Shown here piece by piece: positions 1 to 5,151 of a DNA stretch of 5,151 bases. The DNA comes from Eubacterium sp. (lineage in GTDB: Bacteria; Bacillota; Clostridia; Lachnospirales; CAG-274), in the NCBI GenBank assembly GCA_020859645.1, contig JAJBVU010000307.1, positions 1-5,151 on the forward strand, in the 5' to 3' direction. The notes beneath the pieces are model-generated. The model was not told where the DNA came from and made no database searches. It saw only the letters and a program-made list of their open reading frames with translations. The position numbers were made by a program, and so were the translations under genes. Numbering within the stretch: position 1 is the stretch's first letter; every line of letters begins with the position of its first letter.

Positions 1-4
1 AGAG

Positions 5-10
5 TATAAT
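5..10 (+). promoter_or_regulatory. -10 box of the pfl operon promoter
   Basis: A perfect TATAAT hexamer lies 95 nt upstream of the pflB start codon and predicts transcription starting near position 17. The matching -35 box would fall just outside the left edge, so only half of the promoter can be judged. No other equally good -10 box was seen between here and the pflB start. Confidence 0.55.
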
Positions 11-21
11 ATAGATTGTGT

Positions 22-64
22 ATTCAACATTTTTATTAGCCGACGGCGGTAATGGATGTTGGAT
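22..64 (+). promoter_or_regulatory. Leader stem-loop in the pfl 5' UTR
   Basis: Positions 22-30 can pair with 56-64 as a 9-bp stem including one G-U pair (core CAACAT/ATGTTG). Inside it, ATTA (35-38) can pair with TAAT (50-53), and GCC (39-41) with GGC (45-47). The predicted transcript would begin at about 17, so the structure would sit at the start of the leader RNA. It matches no riboswitch family I recognise. Function is unknown, and a short AT-rich stem can arise by chance. Confidence 0.3.
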
Positions 65-74
65 TTTATGTTTT

Positions 75-89
75 TGTAACCTTGTTACA
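75..89 (+). promoter_or_regulatory. Perfect inverted repeat TGTAAC-CTT-GTTACA abutting the pflB ribosome binding site
   Basis: This is a perfect 6-bp inverted repeat with a 3-nt centre, and its right arm runs directly into the Shine-Dalgarno sequence (AGGAGGA, 89-95). It could be a repressor operator downstream of the transcription start, or an RNA hairpin that affects access to the ribosome binding site. I cannot assign it to a regulator. It is not a clear match to the Rex, CcpA or FNR consensus as I know them. Confidence 0.4.
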
Positions 90-104
90 GGAGGACGAAT
101 ATTT

Positions 105-2183
105 ATGCAAAACGAATGGAGAGGCTTTGTAAAAGGAAGCTGGAACAGAGAAATCGACGTAAGAGATTTTATACAGAGAAATTATACGCCATATGAGGGG
201 GATGAAGAATTTCTTCAGCCGCCTACTGACAAAACCGAAAAGCTTTGGGCTGAGGTTCTTGACCTTATGGCTCAGGAGAGAGCCGCAGGGGGAGTTTTGG
301 ATATGGACACAAAGGTTGTGTCTACAATAACATCTCATCCGGCGGGATATATCGATAAAGACCTTGAAACAATTGTAGGGCTTCAGACAGAAAAGCCTTT
401 AAAAAGAGCCTTTATGCCCAACGGCGGAATAAGAGTTGCGGTAAAAGCCTGTGAGGATCACGGCTATAAGGTAGATGAGCAGCTTGTGAATTTTTATAAA
501 AAATACCGCAAGACCCACAATGACGGCGTTTTCGATGCTTATACCCCCGAAATGAGAGCCTGCCGTTCAAGCCATATTATTACGGGTCTGCCCGACGCCT
601 ACGGCAGAGGAAGAATTATAGGCGACTACCGCAGAATTGCCCTTTACGGCGTTGACAGACTTATTGAGGACAAGGAAAGCTGGAAGAACCATTCAAGGGT
701 TATAATGTATGCGGACGTTATAAGAAACAGAGAAGAGGTTTCAGAGCAGATTAAGGCTCTTAAGGAGCTTAAGGAGCTGGGCAGCCTTTACGGCTTTGAT
801 CTTTCACGCCCTGCGGAAAACGTTAAGGAAGCTATACAATGGCTTTATTTCGGCTATTTGGCAGCGGTTAAGAGTCAGAACGGCGCAGCTATGAGCCTTG
901 GCAGAACCTCAACCTTCCTTGATATTTATGCCGAGAGAGATCTTGCCGAGGGCACATTCACCGAAAGCGAAATTCAGGAATTTATCGACCACTTCATTAT
1001 GAAGCTGAGAATGGTCAGATTTGCCAGAACAAAGGAATATGACGAGCTGTTTTCAGGCGACCCCACATGGGTAACCGAGTCAATCGGCGGTATGGGTATT
1101 GACGGCAGACCTCTTGTAACAAAGATGTCCTTCCGTTATCTCCACACACTTTCAAATTTGGGAACCGCTCCCGAGCCTAACTTAACTGTTTTGTGGTCAA
1201 CAAGACTTCCCGAAAGCTTTAAGCGGTTCTGCGCAAAGACCTCAATTGAATCATCTTCAATTCAGTATGAAAACGATGACCTTATGAGAGTAACTCATGG
1301 AGACGATTACGCTATTGCCTGCTGCGTATCCTCAATGCGTGTTGGCAAGGAAATGCAGTTTTTCGGAGCAAGAGCAAATCTTGCAAAGTGTCTGCTTTAC
1401 GCTATTAACGGCGGTGTAGACGAAATGTCAGGAAAGCAGGTAGGCCCCGAGACAATTCCCGTTACAAGCGAATATCTCGATTTTGACGAGGTTTATAAGA
1501 AATATAAGGAAATGGCAAAATGGCTTGCAAGAGTTTATGTAAACGCCCTTGACATTATACATTATATGCACGATAAATACTGCTATGAAAGCCTTCAAAT
1601 GGCTCTTCACGATACAAGCGTTAAAAGATGGTTTGCCACAGGCATAGCCGGTCTTTCGGTTTTGGCAGACTCCCTTTCGGCAATCAAATATGCAAAGGTT
1701 AAGGCTGTCAGAAATGAAAAGGGCATAACCACCGACTTTATTGTTGAGGGAGACTATCCCAAATTCGGCAACAACGATGACAGAGTGGACGAGCTTGCCT
1801 ATGAGCTTGTTTCTGAATTTGCAAGATACGTCAGAGGAAACACAACCTACAGAGAGTCTGTTGCCACAACATCGCTGCTTACCATAACCTCAAATGTAGT
1901 TTACGGAAAAGCCACAGGAGCTACCCCCGACGGCAGAAAGGCAGGAACTCCCTTTGCTCCCGGCGCAAACCCCATGCACGGCAGAGACTCAAAGGGTGCA
2001 GTTGCTTCATTAAGCTCTGTTTCAAAGCTGCCCTTTGACGCCGCACAGGACGGCATAAGCAACACATTCTCAATTATTCCCGATGCACTGGGCAAGGACA
2101 AGGTTCTTATGAGCGACATAGTTATAGAGCTTAACGATGACTGCCTGTGCTGCGAGCCTACTGTGGAAATACCCGAGGAATGA
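105..2183 (+). CDS. pflB: Pyruvate formate-lyase catalytic body lacking the glycyl radical domain (split PFL, large subunit)
   Basis: PFL converts pyruvate and CoA to acetyl-CoA and formate in the cytoplasm of anaerobes. The 692-residue product closely matches the PFL body: YGRGRIIGDYRR (about 166-177), AVKSQNGAAMSLGRTSTFLD (about 254-273), the tryptophan of DPTWVTESIGG (W322), the catalytic pair C406-C407 in AIACCVS, and the substrate arginine in FFGARANLAK (R423). Homology ends at SIIPDALGKD (about 656-665). The last 27 residues are unlike PFL and contain C680-x-C682-C683, and the gene closes with tandem TGA TAA stops. Full-length PFLs are about 750-760 residues and continue into an RVSGYAV radical domain, which here is the next gene. 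The ATG at 105 was chosen because AGGAGGA lies at 89-95. An in-frame GTG at 18 would sit at the predicted transcription start with no ribosome binding site. Without a partner carrying the radical glycine this protein should be inactive (inference). Confidence 0.95.
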   Translation: MQNEWRGFVKGSWNREIDVRDFIQRNYTPYEGDEEFLQPPTDKTEKLWAEVLDLMAQERAAGGVLDMDTKVVSTITSHPAGYIDKDLETIVGLQTEKPLKRAFMPNGGIRVAVKACEDHGYKVDEQLVNFYKKYRKTHNDGVFDAYTPEMRACRSSHIITGLPDAYGRGRIIGDYRRIALYGVDRLIEDKESWKNHSRVIMYADVIRNREEVSEQIKALKELKELGSLYGFDLSRPAENVKEAIQWLYFGYLAAVKSQNGAAMSLGRTSTFLDIYAERDLAEGTFTESEIQEFIDHFIMKLRMVRFARTKEYDELFSGDPTWVTESIGGMGIDGRPLVTKMSFRYLHTLSNLGTAPEPNLTVLWSTRLPESFKRFCAKTSIESSSIQYENDDLMRVTHGDDYAIACCVSSMRVGKEMQFFGARANLAKCLLYAINGGVDEMSGKQVGPETIPVTSEYLDFDEVYKKYKEMAKWLARVYVNALDIIHYMHDKYCYESLQMALHDTSVKRWFATGIAGLSVLADSLSAIKYAKVKAVRNEKGITTDFIVEGDYPKFGNNDDRVDELAYELVSEFARYVRGNTTYRESVATTSLLTITSNVVYGKATGATPDGRKAGTPFAPGANPMHGRDSKGAVASLSSVSKLPFDAAQDGISNTFSIIPDALGKDKVLMSDIVIELNDDCLCCEPTVEIPEE

Positions 2184-2201
2184 TAAGTAAGAATAATTTT
2201 T

Positions 2202-2208
2202 AAGGAGG
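2202..2208 (+). promoter_or_regulatory. Strong Shine-Dalgarno of the separate glycyl radical domain gene
   Basis: AAGGAGG stands 9 nt before the ATG at 2218 and after the tandem stop of the large subunit. It shows that the radical domain is translated independently. Accidental truncation by a frameshift or stop mutation would not be expected to leave a well-placed consensus ribosome binding site. No hairpin or T-tract lies in the 34-nt gap, so one transcript should carry both genes. Confidence 0.85.
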
Positions 2209-2217
2209 CAATATATT

Positions 2218-2460
2218 ATGACAGCTACAAATGCTCAGATAGATAATTTGGTAGGGCTTCTTGACGGATATGCCGAAAAAGGCGGCCACCACCTGAATGT
2301 AAACGTACTTAACAGAGAAACTTTGATTGACGCTCAGGCTCACCCCGAAAAATATCCTCAGCTTACAATAAGGGTTTCGGGCTACGCCGTAAATTTCAAT
2401 AAGCTGACAAAAAAGCAGCAGGACGAAGTTATTTCAAGAACCTTCCATGACAGATTTTGA
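2218..2460 (+). CDS. grcA: Stand-alone PFL glycyl radical domain (split PFL, small subunit; GrcA-like)
   Basis: This 80-residue protein is the C-terminal domain of PFL as a separate polypeptide. After about 9 unrelated residues it enters the PFL sequence at DNLVGLLDGY (10-18), then HHLNVNVLNRET (24-35), HPEKYPQLTIRVSGYAV (42-58) and KLTKKQQDEVISRTFH (62-77). Gly55 in RVSGYAV (codon 2380-2382) is the predicted radical site. The 25 residues after it match the spacing in full-length PFL. In the PFL family this glycine is converted to a radical by the activase and passes it to the Cys-Cys pair, which here is in the upstream gene product. E. coli GrcA (YfiD) is similar in idea but longer (127 aa) and backs up a full-length PFL. 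This protein lines up better as the missing end of its neighbour. The gene has its own ribosome binding site and overlaps pflA by 14 nt. Domain identity is clear; pairing with the upstream product is inferred. Confidence 0.92.
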   Translation: MTATNAQIDNLVGLLDGYAEKGGHHLNVNVLNRETLIDAQAHPEKYPQLTIRVSGYAVNFNKLTKKQQDEVISRTFHDRF

Positions 2461-3205
2461 TCCCGTCGGGAGAATTCATTCTATAGAAAGCTTCGGAACC
2501 GTGGACGGCCCCGGAATAAGATTCGTTGTGTTTTTTCAGGGCTGTCCCATGCGGTGTCTCTTCTGTCACAATCCCGACACTTGGGAGGTTAAGGGCGGAG
2601 AGGAAAAAACTGTTTCGCAGCTTTTGGAGGAATACGAAAAAAACAAGCCCTTTTATAAAAAGGGAGGGCTTACCGCAACGGGAGGAGAACCTCTTTTGCA
2701 GCTTGAATTTTTAAGATCGCTTTTTGAAGAGTGCAAAAGACGGGGCATAAACACCTGTCTCGATACCTCCGGGGCAGTTTGTTCAAGGGAAAGAAAAGCA
2801 GACTTTGAAAGGCTTTTGAAAGCTACAGATTTGGTTCTTTTGGATATTAAACACTCCGACCCCAAGGGCTATAAAGACTTAACGGGTATGACCCCGGAAA
2901 GCAACAGACTTTTTCTTGAATATTTGGCGGAATTTAACACCCCCTTTGTTTTAAGACACGTTATTGTGCCGGGGATAACCTATAATAAAAAGAATTTATA
3001 CGCTTTGGGGCGTATGGTCGGCAGCTTTAATAACCTTGTAGGGGTTGAGGTTTTGCCTTATCATAATATGGGCGAGAAAAAGTATGAGGCACTGGGGAAG
3101 GACTACCCCCTTAAGGGAACAAAGCCCCTTTCCAAAGAAGATGCCGCTGCTGCAAGGCAGATAATTTTAAAGGGCATAAAGGACGAAAAATCTGAAAATC
3201 TATAG
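2447..3205 (+). CDS. pflA: Pyruvate formate-lyase activating enzyme (radical SAM)
   Basis: This enzyme uses a [4Fe-4S] cluster and S-adenosylmethionine to abstract hydrogen from the PFL radical glycine, turning on the lyase. The 252-residue product has the normal family length. It opens with GRIHSIESFGTVDGPGIR (8-25), carries the radical-SAM cluster motif CPMRCLFC (C33, C37, C40) followed by HNPDTW, the SAM-binding GGE in TATGGEP (79-81), LLDIKHSD (131-138), LRHVIVPGITYN (169-180) and LPYHNMGEKKYEALGK (203-218). The start ATG lies inside the end of the radical domain gene, giving a 14-nt overlap in a different frame. No strong Shine-Dalgarno precedes it, so translation is probably coupled to the upstream gene. 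Adjacency to both PFL parts suggests that it activates the small subunit, alone or in complex with the body (inference). Confidence 0.97.
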   Translation: MTDFDPVGRIHSIESFGTVDGPGIRFVVFFQGCPMRCLFCHNPDTWEVKGGEEKTVSQLLEEYEKNKPFYKKGGLTATGGEPLLQLEFLRSLFEECKRRGINTCLDTSGAVCSRERKADFERLLKATDLVLLDIKHSDPKGYKDLTGMTPESNRLFLEYLAEFNTPFVLRHVIVPGITYNKKNLYALGRMVGSFNNLVGVEVLPYHNMGEKKYEALGKDYPLKGTKPLSKEDAAAARQIILKGIKDEKSENL

Positions 3206-3234
3206 TTGATTTTGGCTTAAAAAGCCGTTATAAT
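3206..3234 (+). promoter_or_regulatory. Orphan sigma-A-type promoter downstream of pflA
   Basis: TTGATT (3206-3211) and a perfect TATAAT (3229-3234) are separated by exactly 17 nt, beginning directly after the pflA stop codon. Transcription would start near 3241. No convincing protein gene follows on this strand before the terminator at 3303-3333. The spacer contains the inverted repeat GGCTT-AAA-AAGCC (3214-3226), which could be an operator or chance. Confidence 0.5.
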
Positions 3235-3240
3235 AAAAGT

Positions 3241-3333
3241 ATAAGAGAACTTGAAAATAAAAAATGTGACATTGTAACAAGAATGATGGCTTATATAGAA
3301 AAGACTATGCCCGTATTGAGCATAGCCTTTTTT
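3241..3333 (+). ncRNA. Candidate small RNA of about 93 nt between pflA and ptsI
   Basis: The interval is bounded by a predicted transcription start (7 nt past the TATAAT at 3229-3234) and an intrinsic terminator ending in six T residues. It is AT-rich and has no usable reading frame with a ribosome binding site; the ATG at 3264 is followed at once by TGA. It matches no RNA family I recognise. It could instead be the leftover promoter of a deleted gene, or simply extra 3' UTR of the pfl transcript. Confidence 0.25.
3299..3333. terminator. Bidirectional intrinsic terminator between the convergent pfl and pts operons
   Basis: GACTATGC (3303-3310) pairs with GCATAGCC (3320-3327) around a 9-nt loop. 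AAAA (3299-3302) and TTTT (3328-3331) extend the stem. On the plus strand the stem has one A-C mismatch and is followed by T6 (3328-3333). On the minus strand the mismatch becomes a G-U pair and the stem is followed by TTTTCTAT. It lies about 100 nt past pflA and about 16 nt past the ptsI stop codon, so it can end both operons. Confidence 0.8.
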
Positions 3334-3348
3334 GATAGTATGAGTTTT

Positions 3349-4962
3349 TTAATCTGCGTTTATTACGGCTTTTCTTACGGGAAGAACGAATGAAGGCGAA
3401 ACGGAAAGCTCGTCTATGCCGTAGTCTAAAAATGTTTGGGTAAGGGTTGTATCTGCGCCCAGCTCGCCGCAGATACCTGCCCAAATACCGGCTTTATGGG
3501 CGTTTTCTATAACCTTTTTGATAGAACGGAGAACGGCAGGGTGGTGAGAATCGTTTATGCTGTCAAGCTTTGAGTTCTGTCTGTCAATTGCCAGTGTATA
3601 CTGTGTTAAATCGTTTGTGCCTATGCTGAAGAAGTCAACGTTTTCGGCTAACTCGTCGCTCATAATGACCGAAGCCGGAGTTTCAATCATTATGCCCTGT
3701 TCTATATCTTCATTGAATTTCACGTTTTCGGCTCTGAGCTCCGCCTTTACACCTTCAACAATTTCCTTAATCTTTTTAACCTCGTCAACTGAAATAATCA
3801 TAGGGTACATAATTGAAATATTTCCGAAAGCGCTTGCCCTTAAAATTGCCCTAAGCTGTGTTTTGAAAATGTCCGTTCTGTCGAGACAAATTCTGATTGC
3901 CCTGTAGCCCATGGCAGGGTTGTCCTCGTGACCTAAATTGAAATAGTCAACCTGTTTGTCAGCTCCTAAATCAAGGGTTCTTATAATAACTCTTCTTCTG
4001 CCCATTATTTCAGCTACTTTTTTATATGCCGCAAACTGCTCCTCTTCTGTGGGGAAGTCGCTTGAGCCTAAGTAAAGAAATTCGCTTCTGAAAAGACCTA
4101 TTCCCTCTGCATCGTTTTCGATAACCGAAGCCAAATCCGCAGGCTTGCCTATATTGGCATAGAGGTTTATTTTTTTGCCGCTTTTCGAAACAGTTTCCTT
4201 TCCTCTGAGAGTTTTAAGAAGTTCCTTCTTTTCGGCATCGCTTTTTTGAATTGCCCTGTATTCTTCAAGGGTTTCTTCGTCGGGGTCGATTATAACAAGC
4301 CCCTTATAGCCGTCTACAATGCCTGTTTTGCCGTTCCATTCCCTGTCTATTTTTACGCCTATGAGGGCAGGAAGGTTCATTGTTCTGGCAAGAATGGCTG
4401 TGTGTGAATTTGATGAGCCTAATTCCGTCACAAAGGCTAAAAGCTTGCTCTTGTCAAGCTGAATTGTTTCGCTGGGGGCTAAGTCCTCAGCCACTATAAT
4501 CGAAGGCTCGCTTAAGCTGTCAAGACCGCCGTTTCCCGTCAGAACATTTATAAGCCTTTCTGAAATGTCTTTAATATCGGCGGCTCTTGCCTTAAAATAT
4601 TCGTCCTCCATATTTTCAAACATTTCAGCCATAGTGTCGCCGGTTAAGGCAACGGCATATTCGGAATTGATCTGTTGGGTCTCGATTTTGCTTTTAATTC
4701 CGTCGTTAAAATCATCGTCCTCAAGCATCATCTGATGAACCTCGAAAATCGCCGCATTATCCTCGCCCACCTCTTTAAGGGCTTTTTCATAAAGTGCGCC
4801 TAACTGGCTTAAGGCTTCGGCTTTGGCGTTTTCAAATCTTTCGATTTCAGCCGCTGTGTCTTCAACCTTTGTTCGTCTGACCTGCTGCTTTTCCTTTGAG
4901 CTGAAAGCAATTTTGCCTATGGCAACAGCCTGATATATGGATTTCCCAAAAAATTTCTCCAT
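3349..4962 (-). CDS. ptsI: PTS enzyme I (phosphoenolpyruvate-protein phosphotransferase)
   Basis: Enzyme I takes phosphate from PEP, releasing pyruvate, and passes it to HPr to power sugar import by the phosphotransferase system. It is a cytoplasmic protein. The 537-residue product has the full domain order: an N-terminal HPr-binding helical region (about 30-140), the phosphohistidine domain with H187 in GSSNSHTAILAR (182-193), and the C-terminal PEP-binding barrel with GIGLFRSEFLYL (287-298), RTLDLGADKQ (328-337), MGYRAIR (351-357), IMIETPASV (424-432), GTNDLTQYTLAIDRQN (448-463) and active-site C498 in GICGELGAD. It is somewhat shorter than E. coli or B. subtilis enzyme I (about 570-575 aa), but no core motif is missing. 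The start ATG follows AGAAGGG by 5 nt. It lies 30 nt downstream of the ptsH stop with no terminator between, so the two form an operon that ends at the shared terminator. Confidence 0.97.
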   Translation of the reverse strand: MEKFFGKSIYQAVAIGKIAFSSKEKQQVRRTKVEDTAAEIERFENAKAEALSQLGALYEKALKEVGEDNAAIFEVHQMMLEDDDFNDGIKSKIETQQINSEYAVALTGDTMAEMFENMEDEYFKARAADIKDISERLINVLTGNGGLDSLSEPSIIVAEDLAPSETIQLDKSKLLAFVTELGSSNSHTAILARTMNLPALIGVKIDREWNGKTGIVDGYKGLVIIDPDEETLEEYRAIQKSDAEKKELLKTLRGKETVSKSGKKINLYANIGKPADLASVIENDAEGIGLFRSEFLYLGSSDFPTEEEQFAAYKKVAEIMGRRRVIIRTLDLGADKQVDYFNLGHEDNPAMGYRAIRICLDRTDIFKTQLRAILRASAFGNISIMYPMIISVDEVKKIKEIVEGVKAELRAENVKFNEDIEQGIMIETPASVIMSDELAENVDFFSIGTNDLTQYTLAIDRQNSKLDSINDSHHPAVLRSIKKVIENAHKAGIWAGICGELGADTTLTQTFLDYGIDELSVSPSFVLPVRKAVINAD

Positions 4963-4992
4963 AAAATCCCTTCTTTCTCTGAAGCCCGTCTA

Positions 4993-5151
4993 TTATAAGT
5001 TTTCTTTAAAAAATGTTTCAATAACCGCTGCGTCGGCAGCTTCGTTTTCACCTGTTATTTCAACAGTAACCTCTGCGCCTTTCTTTACGCCTAAGCCCAT
5101 AATAGCCATAAGCTTTGTTGCGTCGGCGGATCTTGCGCCTGACTTTACAAC
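4993..5151 (-). CDS. ptsH: HPr phosphocarrier protein, C-terminal part (partial at the window edge)
   Basis: HPr carries phosphate from enzyme I to the sugar-specific EII components. Only the last 52 residues are in the window; the N-terminal part with the phosphorylated histidine (usually His15) lies beyond the right edge. The visible part has the HPr pattern ATKLMAIMGLGVKKGAEVTV, followed by GENE and a final amphipathic helix ending FFKENL, with tandem TAA TAG stops. Aligning LGVKKGAEV with B. subtilis LGIAKGAEI puts a lysine (codon 5113-5115) where the regulatory Ser46 normally sits, with threonine one residue before. Its place 30 nt upstream of ptsI, in the standard ptsH-ptsI order, supports the call. 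Confidence 0.9.
   Translation of the reverse strand, partial: VVKSGARSADATKLMAIMGLGVKKGAEVTVEITGENEAADAAVIETFFKENL

Noticed and set aside
18..104. In-frame upstream extension of pflB starting at a GTG at 18
   Set aside because: It would start at the predicted transcription start with no ribosome binding site. The 29 extra residues do not look like PFL, while the ATG at 105 has AGGAGGA at ideal spacing.
66..338. Minus-strand open frame of 90 codons across the start of pflB
   Set aside because: It is antisense to a clearly coding region, covers the leader, and has no recognisable protein similarity.
1428..2119. Two minus-strand open frames (1428-1610 and 1901-2119) inside pflB
   Set aside because: Both are antisense to well conserved PFL sequence and look like by-products of its codon use.
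2100..2217. Split of pflB as a frameshift, stop-codon read-through or selenocysteine site
   Set aside because: The UGA is followed at once by UAA, the gap has stops in the frame of the downstream gene (TAA at 2194), and a consensus ribosome binding site and ATG open the second gene. No slippery sequence or SECIS-like hairpin was seen.
2526..2865. Open frames on both strands inside pflA (2526-2714 plus, 2653-2865 minus)
   Set aside because: They overlap the conserved radical-SAM gene in other frames and show no domain of their own.
3214..3226. GGCTTAAAAAGCC as a pflA terminator
   Set aside because: The stem is only 5 bp with a 3-nt loop and no T-tract follows. It fits better as part of the promoter spacer or as chance.
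3283..3393. Short plus-strand frame of 36 codons starting MMAYIEKTMP
   Set aside because: It runs through the terminator hairpin and into the 3' end of ptsI in antisense and has no good ribosome binding site.
3557..3907. Plus-strand open frame of 116 codons inside ptsI
   Set aside because: It is antisense to the conserved PEP-binding barrel of enzyme I; its serine- and isoleucine-rich composition is typical of a shadow frame.

Overview
The window looks like chromosomal core-metabolism DNA from an anaerobic, fermentative, low-to-mid GC Firmicute. A clostridial organism of the Oscillospirales/Ruminococcaceae type is my best guess. The guess rests on strong AGGAGG-type ribosome binding sites, frequent AGA arginine codons mixed with GC-ending codons, a pyruvate formate-lyase (PFL) operon, and a PTS enzyme I and HPr of the gut-clostridial type. 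No mobile element, CRISPR array, tRNA or rRNA was seen.

Left part, plus strand (1-3205): a -10 box (TATAAT, 5-10) is followed by a structured leader of about 88 nt and then a three-gene pfl operon. The first gene (105-2183) encodes the catalytic body of PFL with its Cys-Cys pair, but it stops before the glycyl radical domain and ends in an unrelated tail containing CxCC. The second gene (2218-2460) has its own Shine-Dalgarno sequence. It encodes the missing C-terminal 80 residues, including the RVSGYAV glycyl radical motif. The third gene (2447-3205) overlaps the second by 14 nt and encodes the radical-SAM PFL activating enzyme. PFL is therefore encoded here as two polypeptides plus its activase. 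This natural split is the main finding. It is related in concept to the E. coli spare-part protein GrcA/YfiD, but here the body itself has lost its radical domain.

Middle (3206-3348): a 143-nt intergenic stretch holds a good sigma-A-like promoter (TTGATT-17-TATAAT, plus strand) and, about 70 nt past the predicted start, an intrinsic terminator that can work in both directions. The two together could produce a roughly 93-nt RNA. The terminator also separates the convergent pfl and pts operons.

Right part, minus strand (3349-5151): ptsI (enzyme I, complete, 537 aa) is preceded by the C-terminal 52 residues of ptsH (HPr), which runs off the window edge. The position equivalent to regulatory Ser46 of HPr is lysine.

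Together the genes cover sugar uptake energised by PEP (PtsI turns PEP into pyruvate) and anaerobic use of pyruvate plus CoA to give acetyl-CoA and formate.
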